From assembly GCA_019321725.1 (NCBI GenBank), contig CM033118.1:8644071-8708070 (forward strand): DNA of 64,000 nucleotides, written 5' to 3'. The position numbers and the translations under genes were made by a program. The notes under the pieces are model-generated. The model did no database searches and had not been told where the DNA came from. It saw only the letters and a program-made list of their open reading frames with translations. The DNA comes from Paulownia fortunei (lineage: Eukaryota; Streptophyta; Magnoliopsida; Lamiales; Paulowniaceae). This document shows positions 46,329 through 59,671 of this stretch, one piece after another; positions within the stretch are counted from its first letter, which is position 1; the number at the start of each line of letters is the position of its first letter.

Positions 46329-47965
46329 TTTATTTTAAATTTTGATCAGAATTTTGATGGAGATTTTGGAACTTTCAGATTGATTTGCAGGATTTCTACC
46401 AAAATTTTGGAACACTTGAAAATTTTCATTGAAATTTGAAATTTATCAAAATTTTGAATATTCTTAAAATATTAATAATTTAAATAATATATTATGCATG
46501 ATAATATTTTATTTAAATTATTATCATGCATTACTCAATTTAATAATGAAACAAATATGACAAAAGATAAGAATGATAAAAAATTTAAATTAATGAGTAT
46601 GGTACCGAGTTCAATTGATCCCGAATCAAGTTTTAATACTAATGTGTCGATAATGACCATATAGTGGATTATCATTATATACACTAACATGCCAACCATA
46701 TGCATATCAGCTATGCCTATTTGGGTGTACAGTGACACAAGTATATCACTATCATATTTCTTTTTTATTTGTAGTTATATATATTATTTATTGTGTATTA
46801 TCAACATCTAATTAATAATTTGTAATCACAAAAAGTGGATATAGTAGAGATACCAGAGTGATGGTGATTTTGATTCTCATATAAACTCCCTGTAGTTCTA
46901 AATTATGAATCTTAAGCACGTGTTTTGTTTTAGGGAAGTTTCTATGAGATTTAATTACCACTATATTACCAAACATTAGTTATTATTGTTATTTCTAAAT
47001 TAATCGAAACAGACTTTGATCATACCATTTAATAAAACACACTATATCTACATCATATGCGCAAATATTTTAGTTTAAAAAAGATGCATAATTTTTTTAG
47101 TGGAAAATATCCAAAAGTTTCATTTTAAATTTTCAAGTATCTCTATAAATTTCCATAATTTTTTAAAATTAAATTCAAAATTTTGTATTTCTTCAAATTT
47201 CTATCGAAATTTTCATAAATTTACAGCTTCAAAATACTCATCGATATTAATATTTAATATCTTTATTTTCTGATACTTTTCCTTTTCTCTATCAAAATTT
47301 AAGTTCCAAACATTTTATAAATCAATTTGTATTACTCTAGAACTATTTTTTAAAAATAAAATATATACTCTTTCAATTGAGTAAAGTATATTCGTCCTAT
47401 TCCATCTCCCCTTTTCCCAAGCTTCTGCCACCCCTGTCATTAACAACTAATTTCAACAATTTATTATCATTTACTCTGCACATTGTGCACACATTTTATT
47501 GTAATTTATTTTCCTTAACAATACAATGAATTTTATTTTCATTTAAATGTGCCTCGAAAGCGGCCTCTTGAGGTGACCGTGACACAACAGTTCCACTTGC
47601 TAGCGAGCATTGCACTCTAAGCATTTGGTAGAATAGTCATTGAGTGGCAAACGACTAGCACACAATGCCCATTTTTAATATAAACCAAAGGAGTTAGGAG
47701 CTCAGTTTCCGGGTGCTCAAGAACCTCGAATTATTAGGTTTGAACAGGTCTTACCCATGTACTTCATAGTTGACCCAAGCTCAATGAATAATACCTGCAG
47801 GGCCTATTTTATTATTTTAATAATATTGTATAAATAAGATTTTTCACAAGAAACATCTTTATAAACTTAAAATATGATAAGTTAATGTAATTCTTAAAGT
47901 AATTTTTGCGTTAGTCAATGCCCATGCTTCTTTTTATAAAACAATATAGTTTTAAATATTATATA
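46329..47965. repeat. Repeat copy B, right piece
   Basis: It continues repeat copy B across the retrotransposon, matching 36620-37987. Copy B has a ~230-bp segment at about 47440-47680 (including GCACATTGTGCACAC and GAGGTGACCGTGACACAACAG) that is absent from copy A, so one copy gained or lost it. Confidence 0.7.
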
Positions 47966-48074
47966 ACGTTATTTGCATCCATCTATTTTTAATTTTTGGC
48001 ATTCTATGTCTCCTTAGATATGGACTTTTGGCAAAAACCTCTTTTATAGCATTTTTCAGTCAAAAATCCTAATA

Positions 48075-48669
48075 CTCCCTATGTCCCACGTTTAAGTATC
48101 TAGTTTGACTCAAGACGTATTTTAGAAACATAGATTGGAGGCTTTAGCAAATGATTCAGGTTCATGAGAAGATTAATTTTTGAACTTAATTCTTTTAATT
48201 AGTATTTTTGTATATCCATTAATTTTACAAATTGTCAGTCTTCCTCACCTATTCTAGTGACATAGGCGCAATAGGTCAGAAGAAGAGCCTCTTCTATTCC
48301 AAATTCATGTTTTTATTTTTTATTTTACATTATAAATAAATAATAAGTGTATAAAATATTTTTTTATATAAATACTTGGTTATGGATCAAAATATATTTG
48401 GCATGAATTCATAAATTGAAATATATGATGAAGTACAAATAGGAATAGAGAATCCAAAATGGTATTTTAGATGGGAGTTAAAAAATAAAAGTTCTATGTA
48501 TTTATATTAGTGCACTCAAAAGTAGTAGTAATTGGAAATTAGTAGTGTTTCATTATTACTTGAAGTGATGGGTATTCTTGAGAGAAAAAATTATTTTAAA
48601 AAATAGATTTTTTTTTTTCTGGAATGTCAAGAAAAGGAATAAGAGTGTTAACTTTGGGATAAAAGGAAG
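48075..48669. mobile_element. Stowaway-like MITE (595 bp)
   Basis: Left end CTCCCTATGTCCCACGTTTAAG, right end ...ACTTTGGGATAAAAGGAAG, inverted to each other, with TA on both sides (48073-48074 and 48670-48671). The consensus CTCCCTCCGTCCCA end and TA target are those of Stowaway (Tc1/mariner) MITEs. It has no ORF. It is longer than most Stowaway copies, so an internal insertion or a short mariner derivative is possible. Confidence 0.75.
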
Positions 48670-48671
48670 TA

Positions 48672-51150
48672 TAGTTCGATATAATGATACAAATACTCAT
48701 ATCTCCATACTTTGGGGGAAAAAAGACATAACTTCCAAAGACTAATCAATATATATTTTTCACCAGGCATCAAAATTAAATTAGTGAGACCAAAATTTAA
48801 ATTTTAAAGTCTCATTAATGACATAAAAAGTATATACAATAAAAAATAGTCATGATTTTCATAATTATAATTGGTTCAAAATTTTCCAAATTCATGATTT
48901 TCACAATGAAGTGAGAAGCCTAAGCTTAATCACAAAGGCCATTTTTAGTAATATAGAAGTTAGTATATCTTTTTATAATAATCAAAAGGGAGTTATTTTA
49001 AATTCATTATTTTTTCATAGTATAAAAAATAATAGAAGTAATTTAATTTTTTGAAAATAATGCACTTGAAAAGATGATCTCGCTTAATATTTTAAAATGG
49101 TGTATTTCTTTTAAACATATAAAAGTTCCTACACTCTTTTATATCAGTAAATATGGCTTGGACTTTAATTTTGATATTTTACTTATTTTCAAAAATTTCT
49201 TATTTCAAAAGCTAAGTTTTTTAATTATTATGTGTTGTTCTCATATAAATTAGTATATTCTCTTTAGTTATTGAAAAGGACAAGATTTAATTTGGTCTCA
49301 CGTTTTTTTGTTCAATATATTCATGTAAGAAGTTTTAATTTTTGAGAAGTAGTTCTCATACCTAAAAAATAATCGATATTGTTTTATTGTCGGCCTTAAA
49401 TTACCATATTAATCTCTCTTTTTTTTTTTGGCAATTACATATTCGTTATTATGTATTAAATCAATACTTCGAGTACAATTAAAGAGCTTTAAATTTTGAA
49501 TTTTGATTTCTTAGTTTTTTTATATTTTTATTTTAAAAAACTCTCATTTAGTTTTTCAAAGCTAATATATTGTTTTCATTATAATTAATGTTTTATATAT
49601 GAGTGTATGTCTATAATTTACCATATACACACTATACATTTTTATGTACATGTTCGTATAATTATAAAGGAATGGGTGGGGTAGAACCGTAATCTACCTC
49701 AAAACCACTCAGAGTCCAACATCTCAAAACTAGAGATATTCTCCTTAATCTTTTATACAACCAAATTAGCCTTATAAATGGACAGCAGATTTGGGGTGGT
49801 ATACTCATTAAACATGGCACAATATCATCCCTAATAGAATTAATCACAGTACTAAAGCCAGACCATCATAACTATATTTGCTTTGGATCAAAAGCTCAAC
49901 TAAGTCATTTTGGACCCATAACATATGAGGCCTAATAATTTTTGGTCTACAACCATAATTCAGAAAACAGCAAAGGCCGCCGTTCTTTAATTATTGTGTG
50001 AACACCAAAAAATAAAAATAAATAATAAAAGAATTATTTTATTTTTTTGTACTTTGTACTTTGTAGCTCCTATGCCCCTCTCTGCAAAATTCACTCTCTT
50101 GGGTTTCCCCCTTGAGAGTTACAATTTTGCAAATCTTAAGGAAAGCACAAAGCAAAAGCTTTTTTGGAAATGAGGATTGTTTACTTTTTCCGCCTCCAAA
50201 ATCACCAATGTTCATGCATTTACCATTTTCTTATATACTACTAAAAAATTGCAAAGGAATCAATTCCCAAATTTTACGCGAAATCCACGTGCAAATGTGC
50301 AATCCGACGCCCTCTTTTTTTGATTAGTTTACCCTTCCAGTGATCTGGTCTTTTCCTTACTTTTCTAATCTAATATCTGTGAGAAGTACGATGACTAGAG
50401 TCCACCCAACAATTATAATGCTGATAGCCTCATCTTAAGTTCCTTTAGAAAAGTAAAGAATTTTTATTTTTTTTTAATATTTTAATAAACTCTTTGAATA
50501 TTGATCATATTATTACAAAATTATTATTATTAATATTTTATGGGCTATCATCTTATTTATTTTTTTCAAAATATTTAGGGAATGTTTAGTTTTTTTTTTA
50601 TTGTTTTGAAAGAAGTAATTTAGGGAATGTTGTTTTGGAGAAATGTAAGGGGAAACAGATGTATGTTTGCTATTATTTTTGGGATGTATTTTGGAATGTA
50701 ATTATTAGGATATTTTAAAATATTTTGGGGGATAGAAGATTAATTTGGAGGAAAAGTATAATGTGATGTATATTTAATTTTATTTTGGAAGAATGAAAAG
50801 AAAAAATAAACGTGAATCCAAACATTGCGTTAAAGAACTTATTTTTTAAATAAAATCTAGCATTATATAAATTGTAAAAATATCTTATAAGATATAGAGA
50901 TAACAATAAGGCAGTTCAAACCCAAACTCATCCTAATCCGTCCTGCTTAAGACAAATTTTTTATATTATAAATGGATACAGGTAGGTCTTGATTTTTTAT
51001 TTTCAAACTCATCTAGTCCCAATCCCGCCTCATTTAATTTTTTATTTCTTTTTATTTTAATACATTTATGTCATATTATTTTTGAATAAAGATATAACTT
51101 TTAGAAAATTTTAGTAGTGTTATCTTTAGTATTTGTAAAATTTAAAAAAA
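48672..51150. other. AT-rich intergenic DNA
   Basis: No gene recognised. A GC-richer patch at 49660-49990 (minus-strand frame of 61 residues) and one at 50060-50330 show no recognisable protein. Confidence 0.5.
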
Positions 51151-51152
51151 AA

Positions 51153-51295
51153 AGGTGTAACTAGTCTAGTTGGTCTAATCGAGACTCGATGAATCCAATT
51201 CCTTTAAAACTTTTGTGGGGAGGATCTCAGGTTTGAGCAAACTCACCTCACATCAGCCCCATTGTCATTTCTAATAAAATATAAGAGTTCATAAG
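51153..51295 (+). mobile_element. Possible tRNA-derived SINE
   Basis: TAGTCTAGTTGGTCTAATCG resembles a pol III A box (TRGYnnAGTGG), and 60-70 bases later CAGGTTTGAGCAAAC resembles a B box (GGTTCGAnnC). The spacing suits a tRNA-related SINE head. The tail is not clearly defined, so this is tentative. Confidence 0.4.
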
Positions 51296-54070
51296 ATCTT
51301 GTAAATTGTCAAACACCTTCTAAACATAAGTTCTTATATTGTTTAGATAAAATAATATTATAAAACTTACAAGATATTAGTAATGATAATTTTATAAGTA
51401 ATATGATTAAAATAAAACAGTTTCTTAGGATCCCAAAAGAAAATTAGGAACTCTTTTTTGTTTTTCCTTAAAAAAATTTATAAGATCTTAACATCTTATT
51501 TTACGAGCTTATAGCTCATTTTCTAAGAATTTTACTAAACACTTTAAGAAATCTTATAAATACTCAAACATCTTATAAGATACTTTTTAAAAGTTTATAA
51601 GCTCACTCAAACACTTTCAATAAATTTTTGGTTTAAATTCTACGAAAATATACGTGTATTTGTCTTCTTCATATTGTTATAATAGTTGAATTTCCAAAGT
51701 TGTTAATTAGTGATTGTTAATTAATTATTTATTAATATTATGATACAATGATGTATAATACTAAAAAAAAAACATTCTCTTTCTAGAGATATAGGGCTAT
51801 GTTTATACCTTTGATTTTAATGAAAAAGAAAAAAGGAAAGAAGAAAATGTTAAAATGTAAAACACGAAATTATATTATGAGAAAAATATTTTTTTCTAGT
51901 GTTTTTCTTAGAAAAATGTCTCTAATATATGTCAAATATTCAAATCTATTATAATCATTAAAAATATTAATCAAAATAGTTGACTAAAAATTTGAAATTC
52001 ATAGTAAGCTAAAAAGATTATCCAAAAAAGTTATGTGGAATTATGATTGATGTGAATAAAATCAATTATTAAAGTAATAGAGGAAGTTAACTCCCTAAAA
52101 ATATAAGTAAATATTAATTAATATTAAGATAATATTTAACTGAACTTATAAACTTTTCAAAATATCTTATATGTTACTCAAGTATTTATAAATGGTAAAA
52201 AATATTTGGTAATTTTTTTTGAAAGAGCTTATAAGTTTCAAAAAAAGTTGTTTGAAAGCTTATAAGCTAAAAAAAAATTAAAAAATCTCCACCTAAATTA
52301 TTTTTAAAATAAAATTTTATTTTAATAAATTCTTTAATATTAATAATTTTAATTATAAAATTATCATTAAAATTACTAACATTTTAAAAGTTTTATAATC
52401 TTATTTGATTCAAAAATTTCAATAACTTATATTTAAAATAAAATTAATATTTTATAAATTTAAAAAATATTTTATAAGATGTAAGAGATTATAAAATTTT
52501 TTAAATAAATTTAGCTACACAAATATATAAAAATAAGATATCTGACGTATTACTATTCCATCCCTCAATCCTAGCACATAAGTACTACTTGTGCAGGCTT
52601 TTCTAATTTTCTGAAATTTTTTACGTGCTAACTGCTGGATCATCGAAAAATTTTAACTGAAAACTTTTTCTACTCTAAAGGAATTCAATTAATTAATTAA
52701 TTAATTAACTATTATTATTATTTTAGATGACATTATTGGTGGATGTAGGGGTGTTAAACAAAGCAATGATGCTTCATTTCTTTTAATCTTAAAACCATTG
52801 CTACTTTTTGTCGTGAAAAATCTACCTTAAACTTTAAATCCCAAAATTTCCGACTTACATTAATTTTTGGGAAATTAGGTAATCAGCGTGTGGCTATAAC
52901 TTAATGGCTCTTTTGTTAGGTGGGTTGGTGTAAATTTTAATATTTTTTCTATTGATTTGTTTTTATAGCAAATGTATCAACATTGCCCTAATTTCTTTCC
53001 CATTCTTCAAATCTTATCTTCTATCTCCACCTCCACAAAATTGATCGAAGAAGTGAGTAGTAAATCGGAAAGGTGTTCTGTCCAATGGTGATTTCCATCG
53101 GTTTTCGAAGAAGCAAGAATAAATAACACCAGATAGTAGAAGCTGTCTCCTCCATTTGCATAATTTGGTAGGAAATTCTTTATTTATGCAAATCAAAACT
53201 TAATCTTACATAAACTTAATTCTTTATTTAAAAGATGATATGGGACATAAAATATTTAAGATTTACAGGTGGTAGTGGTATTTCCACACAGTAAGTTTTC
53301 TCTGAGACTAGACAATCCAATATTGCAAGTTTTAATAAACTTTCAACCAAACTTATACAACACATACATCAAGAAAGAACTTGGAAAACTAATAGTTGGG
53401 CTTTTAATTAAGAAAATCAAGAAAACCCATGGAAGAAGCGGTACACATCAAAATGAAAAAAATCCAGTAGAATGTCATCACCAGTAAGGAAACATAACAA
53501 AGAGGTTGGTGCTCTGATGAAGAAGGGTTTTATTTTTTATTCTTTTTTGTGGTTTTCGAACATTAATTGCTGGGAGAACTCATATTGTCTTCAGCAGAGG
53601 CAGATGAGTGGGTGAGAGAGAACTCAAATATTAATTATTCAAATATTATTGTAGTATAAAATACTCAAACTATTCAATTTTAATAAAACTTCCCTCTTAC
53701 CAAATATTCAAAAAAATTCTCTAAACTCTTTTTATAAACTTTACTTCTAATCACTTTTGTTTTCTCTCCTTTGTACGGCGTTTTAACACTCCAAATAAAA
53801 GATTTATTTATACTAGTTTATAATAAATCTCTACCATTAAATAAACAAATAACTTAAAATCACAATCATATATTTGTCAAGTAAATCACATAATTTTTAA
53901 TAATCTTACCAATATTACATATCTTATCTAAAATTAAATTTTTTTAAAACTTGACCTAATATAGACTTAATTAAGATTTGGGTTCGAAACAAATTAATTT
54001 TTAACACTAAAATAGGTTCGATGTAATGTTAATGGCGTCAAATTATTAAGTTAGTTTTGCATTAATAATA
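51296..54070. other. AT-rich DNA with repeated CTTATAAG words
   Basis: Several copies of (C/T)TTATAAG(C/T)T and AAACA(C/T)(T/C)TT words (51330, 51480-51600, 52130-52270) suggest fragments of a hAT- or other MITE family, but I cannot delimit any. (AATT)n lies at 52685-52708. No gene is visible; the ORFs at 53014-53196 and 53269-53487 show no family resemblance. Confidence 0.45.
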
Positions 54071-54320
54071 CTCCCTCTCTCCCATTTTTATGTATCCACT
54101 TTGACTCAATAAGAAGTTTTATATGGGAGAGTTGAAAAAATAAATTTTTTATATATGTTTATGTTATTGCCATAAAAAATAATTATTGAAAGTTATTGAT
54201 ACCATATTATTACTTTGTGAGAGAGAATTTTTAAGAATATATATTTATTTTAGGAATTAAAATTTTATTTTTGGACATCCTAAAAAGGAACTATAAGTGA
54301 TAAGTGTGGGATTGACGGAG
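54071..54320. mobile_element. Stowaway MITE (250 bp)
   Basis: Ends CTCCCTCTCTCCCATTTTTATG and ...AAGTGTGGGATTGACGGAG, inverted to each other and flanked by TA (54069-54070 and 54321-54322). Length and ends are typical of plant Stowaway. Confidence 0.85.
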
Positions 54321-54322
54321 TA

Positions 54323-55829
54323 TAACATTTGCTAATGATTATGCAAATGATGATATAAATTTATTATTTGTAACGTATCATATTTTATTTCGACTATCCC
54401 AAATTTATGACTTCTATTATTTTTTTTGGACCGTCCAAAATAAGAATCTTTTTCATAAAATGATAACTTGGTTTCTAATGCTATTCTCACATTAATACAA
54501 TGATGTGATACCACTAACTATGAACTCTTACTTGTTTCAGAAAGATAGGGTGATGATATGCAAAATCTTTAATTTGTTAATTCTATCTAAAATTTTGTAT
54601 TGAATAATATTAGGATAGAATTAATATTTAAAAGAGAATGTATGTAATAGGTGGGGTGTAATTAAGAAAAAACGTGAGAAGCAAGGAGTATAATGGGAAA
54701 TGAGATTTTCAGAAAATGAATTGCAATAATTTGAGTTTGCATGCAAAATAAAGGTGTAAAGGGATTAATTCTAAATTCTTATTCAGATTTGAATTTGGAA
54801 AAATAAAACCAAACGGATCTGATGAATCTTGAAAAGTGCAAGCAAAGGCTACGATTGAATGCTATCTCTTCTTACAAACGCGTCTCAGGGAACATTTTTT
54901 ATGAAAAGCATTTGTTTGGCTTTTTTTTCCTAGATATTTTCAGAAGACTTTCTCCCACTCATTTCTTCTAAGATTTTTGAGAAAAACACCTATTTGCATC
55001 ATAAAGAATCTCCATTTCAAGAATTAGCTCTCATAAAGAAAACACTGTTTACAATTTGATTAGTTGATAGGTAGAATCAGTTAAATTCTCTCTCCACACG
55101 TTACAAACCGATGCCCCAACCTATTCTCCACAAAACCCATCTCCTAAAGCGGCTTTTTCCCGGCAGTTACTCCTCTTGCTGTGGAGAATCAACGACTTCC
55201 CCCCATTCTAAACATCAGGTATGAAATAAGACCCATTTTGCCTATTTTGAAGCCCACTCTATGGGTTTCGACGAGATTATCGAAACTTCAACAGCAATCT
55301 CCATCCCATATTACCAGGGCATAAAGTGGTTTGGCATGAATAGTAGGTGGATCAGTGGATAGGTTGCAATATCGGTTTTACTCGGCAAAATGGAACGGTG
55401 TGTTCTTTGTGTCGGTGTGGTGTGTCGGCTGAAGCAGTGGTGCCGAAGGTGGTGGCACCGCCGGAGTGACGTAAAGAAATCAGGATGAGTAGAAAAAGAG
55501 ACACCAGAAAAACAACCAAAAAAAAAAAGAACGGGGAAAACAAAGGAAAAAATAGGAAGAAAAAAAAAAGAAAGAAAATTGAAACCAATTTGTTAAGCAA
55601 GTTGTCAAAAAAACATGGTTAAGAAGTAAATTATGAATTAGATAATTAGTTAATTATTTGACCACTATTTATTTATATATTTTATTAGTATATTTATGCA
55701 TATATATATATATATATATATACCCATGCAAATAAGTACACTCCAATCACATAATGCCATGCGGCCATGAAAAATCTCCAAAATTTAATAACTAAAAATG
55801 TTTTCCAATTTGTTTTCATAAAAAAAAGA
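54323..55829. other. AT-rich spacer with GC-richer patch
   Basis: 54340-54540 resembles another decayed MITE (GACTATCCCAAATTTATGAC, GGACCGTCCAAAATAAGAATC). 55110-55470 is GC-richer but has no convincing frame. The minus-strand frame 55600-55352 is poly-Phe from an A-rich tract. (TA)12 lies at about 55698-55721. Confidence 0.45.
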
Positions 55830-57065
55830 TTAATTATTTTTGGTCATCCGAACTATAATACTTTTCTAAATTTTCCACTTAAACTCTTTTTCTATATAGT
55901 TTACCCTCTCAACTATACGAATTTTCCACTTTACCATCTAGGACCTCTCGTCAAAGGAATATTCCATAGAAATTCCTTCACATGCGCCGCACATGAGAGC
56001 AAAATTATCAAATCATCTAAAGTTATTGTACTTTACCACATAAATTTTGCAAAATTTCTCTATTTGCCACCCAAACTTTGCATTATTTCTTACTATGTCA
56101 CATCATTTCAAAAAAAGAAAAAAAAAATATTTATATGCATGTATTATCTATTTTCTTATTACTCATTTATAAAAAAAAAATTTAATTACCACTTATTATA
56201 ATAAAAAATATATTGTCAATAAAAATATTTTTTTAATTTATTCCTATCCAACTTCCTTGTTGGATTATAAATTATTTAATTTACTTGATTAACTTATAAA
56301 TCGATGAATAATAATTATAAATTTGTAATTTTTTTTTATAGATATGGAGCAATAATAAAATTTTAAATATAAGAATAATCTTGTCAATTAAAATTGTAAT
56401 ATTTTTATTTATTAATTTTACTTGTGTTTAGACTACTTTAGTTTTCAAAATGCATTATAATATATTCAAATTTTCATTGTTGTATATCTGTAATTTTATT
56501 CCACTCAAAATTGTCAAGTGATTGCTTATGTTTTTTTGTCATTTTTCAATTTAAAATAATAATTTATTCTTATTCAAATTTAGTAAGATAAATTAATGAA
56601 AAGAATTATTAATTCAACAAGAAAGTTAAAAAGGAATAAAAAAATAAATTAATTTAGTAATAATATATTTTTTATTATAATTAGCTATAACTAAATTTAA
56701 TTTTCGTAAATGAGTAATACGAACAGAGATAAGTACAAGCATATAAATGATTTTATTTTTTGAAACGAGGTGACAAAGTGAGAAATAGTGCAAAATTTGG
56801 ATAGCAAACTGAGAAATCTTTCAAAGTTTAAGTGATAAAGTGCAATAACTTTCATATGTTTAGATGATTTGACAATTTTTCCCTCATGTGCAGCGAATAT
56901 GAAGGAATCTTGATGGAATATTCCACCGGCGGGAGGGTCCTAAATGGTAAATTACAAAATTCGTATAGTTGAAGTGGTAAACTGCAAAGAAAAATTTTTT
57001 AGATTGGAGACCTAAAAAAAGACCATAATTCGAATGATAAAAAATAATTAACTCTAAAAAAAAAA
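55830..57065. mobile_element. Second long foldback element (about 1.2 kb)
   Basis: Arms of about 450 bp pair with each other. TTAATTATTTTTGGTCATCCGAACTATA (55830) pairs with 57055-57015. CAACTATACGAATTTTCCACTTTACCATCTAGGACC (55910) pairs with GGTCCTAAATGGTAAATTACAAAATTCGTATAGTTG (56935). CACATGAGAG.AAAATT (55990) pairs with AATTTTTCCCTCATGTG (56874). AACTTCCTTGTTGGATT (56250) pairs with 56620. The loop is about 56300-56580. The plus ORF 55767-56201 and minus ORF 57144-56884 are the two arms read through, not genes. Similar (TA)n tracts flank both sides. Confidence 0.75.
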
Positions 57066-57097
57066 AAAAAAAACTCATCCAAAGTCCAAACATTATC

Positions 57098-57124
57098 TCA
57101 TATATATATATATATATATATATG
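57098..57124. repeat. (TA)n microsatellite
   Basis: TA run just outside the right arm of the foldback element, mirrored by the TA run at 55698-55721. This suggests that the inverted repeat includes or targets TA tracts. Confidence 0.85.
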
Positions 57125-57351
57125 TATAATCCATCCAAACACATATATAATACTTTCTCATTTCTCCCAAATTATTTATTCTCTTTTTTTCACAAAATTA
57201 AATGTTAGACGCATGTGCCATTTAATTGGATCTTACTCCCTACAAACATAAACAAAAAAAATGCTGTGTCATCTAACTTGGTTTATGTGGACGAACAGAA
57301 ACGAGGGCGTTTTCCAAAAAAAAATCATTAGTTGTAATTATATCTTGAACC

Positions 57352-57618
57352 ATGTTAAACAAAATATTTATTGATTTAAAATCTGAGTGCATTAAAAAAA
57401 AGAATCTTCAAGCTACCAGATTTAAGTGGTCTCCACCACCAGATAAATCATGGGTACTAACTCAACAATCCAGGAATAATAGGAGACTGCTGCAGATTTC
57501 ATATCGGACTTCTATGAGAAACTGGCTAAATGTATCTTTGTCTGTGTTTTTGCAGGCACACCAAGCACCACAAGTTGCTCAGCCCATTACTGGAGGAGCT
57601 TGCTTACCTTCCACCTAA
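57352..57618 (+). other. Weak ORF, unidentified (88 aa)
   Basis: An open frame from an ATG at 57352. Its last 20 codons follow a pyrimidine-rich TGTCTGTGTTTTTGCAG (acceptor-like, ending 57556), so 57557-57618 could be a terminal exon of an unrecognised gene (in-frame AHQAPQVAQPITGG). No partner exon is found and no family is recognised. Confidence 0.2.
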
Positions 57619-57917
57619 ATTAAGTTTGATTTTTGTATTACACACTATGAATGAAGGTTAAATATTTTATTTTATAAAAAATAAAATATTTAAATAATAG
57701 ATATATCCTAAATATATGTATACTAAATACAACATTTACAACACTATATATATATATATATATAGCTGCCCGGAATTTTTGGCAGATATTTTGTACTCAA
57801 TTGTCCATCAACATGTATCTTGGAACATCAATGCTCCCTGTAATCACAGTATAATTCTGCAGTAATAATATCTTGACTTTTGTTGTACAAATACATAAAA
57901 AAAACAAACAAACTTCA

Positions 57918-58142
57918 CTCCCTCTTCCCAAAAATATAACTTCTCTTCTTTTTGAGACATTGCTAAGACTTCATTGTCTAAAATGAGAATTATTTTTTGA
58001 TATCTCAATAAAAAATAATAATGACACCACTGTTAGTTTTGAAAATAATAAAACAAAAATAAATAAAAAATATATTTTATCAACTCTTACCTAAAATTCC
58101 GATTCGAATCAAATGAAAACTTTTATTTTGAAACACTGCGGG
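57918..58142. mobile_element. Stowaway-like MITE (225 bp)
   Basis: Left end CTCCCTCTTCCCAAAAATATAAC, right end ...TTTTATTTTGAAACACTGCGGG, imperfectly inverted. The right flank is TA and the left flank CA, so the left TA has mutated. Confidence 0.6.
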
Positions 58143-58272
58143 TATTACATATTTTGTTTGGATATATTCCTTCCATTAGCAAATCACAAATCTTATTGCA
58201 TATTTACCGTATCTCTTTTCATAACAAATGTCTAACTGTGCTTGTTGATAAATTTGTTTTGTTATAATTTCT

Positions 58273-59351
58273 TGTTGGGTTCAATTAATTCGAATAAACA
58301 GTTTAACAAATTCGTTATGTTCCAATTAGTGTTTGAAGAAAGATTATAACATAAAACGACATGTACAACAGAATTTAAAATTGACATCAGCAATTTTAAC
58401 AAGGTTCGGATCTTAATATCCCACTCATTGAGGCCATGTCCACAGATAAAACAATCAACTATCAGTAAAGTATAACACAATACAATAATAGGACTTATAA
58501 CACAAAATCAAAGACTCCCTTTTTGTTTTGACGCCGTTCTTGTTTTGCTTCATCAATAAACTTGTTTGCGAGATCCTCTCGACTTGAATTTGTCTAGTTG
58601 AACTCCCTTCAACGTTGACCTCCTGTCAAAACGGCAAAGCATTCTCTCCCGAGAACTCACCTCCTTCTCCCGAAAGATATTCAATGTGTTGTTTTGATAT
58701 AGTATGGAACAGACTTAAATTTTTAGTGTTGGCTTGAAACTTGAATTTCAATCACAATCTTTGATGTGCACTGGAGGGGGAATCGGCTGTTTATTGTCTC
58801 TGGATTTCTTCTCTAAAATTAGCAACTCAAACTAATGTGTGTTTGTGTTTAAATATACAAAACACTCTAGTTGATTCCTAAACAAATATAAGGAAAGATT
58901 CCTAATCTATTACAAAGACTTTCCTTCCATAATTCTACCATTAACTACCGTATATAAATCTGAATCTTAGAGTTCAAGATTACATTAATTTCATTCTCTA
59001 AATAATGATACATGGCTTTTTGGAATGGTAAAAAATCTACCAAGTCTTCTCTTCATAAGCTAAGTCCATAATAACTCAACTCCTTTCCAATTGGACATAG
59101 AATTATTAGAAGACATCTTGTAGATTTATTTTCATAAATACTACAAGCTTGTATTTAATAAACCATTCCAATATGGTAAGTAAGAGAGTTTGATTCCTAC
59201 AAGGAAATAAATAAGCCAGAGTTAGTTTAGTATTAAAACTCTTATTAAAATGCAAAACATAACCTACCTTAATTAGAAGACTTAATAAATTGCACTTACT
59301 ATTTTGATCAAATAATGCCAATTAAATTACATAAGTCACATGGACTTAACA
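58273..59351 (-). repeat. 3' LTR of SIRE-like Ty1/copia element (1,079 bp)
   Basis: On the plus strand it runs TGTTGGGTTC...GGACTTAACA. The ends are TGTT...AACA and it is bordered on the inner side by a polypurine tract. The coding strand of the element is minus, so this is the 3' LTR. The 5' LTR lies beyond the window. The outer flank is TTTCT (58268-58272). Confidence 0.8.
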
Positions 59352-59365
59352 ATCTCCCCCTTTGG
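59352..59365 (-). promoter_or_regulatory. Polypurine tract of the copia element
   Basis: The minus strand reads CCAAAGGGGGAGAT, immediately followed by the LTR start TGTTAAGTCC. GGGGGAGATTGTT is the usual plant copia tract/LTR boundary. Confidence 0.85.
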
Positions 59366-59671
59366 CATTTTTTGTCAAAATCAACAATCTTACCATAGTG
59401 TCTGAAAATAGGTTCAAGTATGCATGTTCCATCAAGGAATATCATATAAGCAATTTAGTCCAAAACCTGTATTCGAACATGAAACTAAACATGACAGTGA
59501 ATAACATACTAAGACAGATAAATCAATGTTCAGGGGCAATCAAAAAGTCTACCTATGTTCAAAATGCTTCCCCTGTCCCATCAAACAAAACATTAAAACT
59601 TTAAAACATCAAAAATAGTTTTAATCACATAATCACATTAATCAAAATCAAAATCAAAATTAAAGCTTTAT
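59366..59671. other. Spacer between extra ORF and 3' LTR
   Basis: Untranslated stretch of the copia element. The plus ORF 59362-59604 overlaps the polypurine tract and is not credible. Confidence 0.5.

Noticed and set aside
55352..55600. Minus-strand ORF rich in Phe/Leu
   Set aside because: Arises from an A/G-rich low-complexity tract; not a credible membrane protein.
55767..56201. 144-residue plus-strand ORF
   Set aside because: It is one arm of the foldback element; the same sequence recurs inverted at 56640-57060 without a matching frame.
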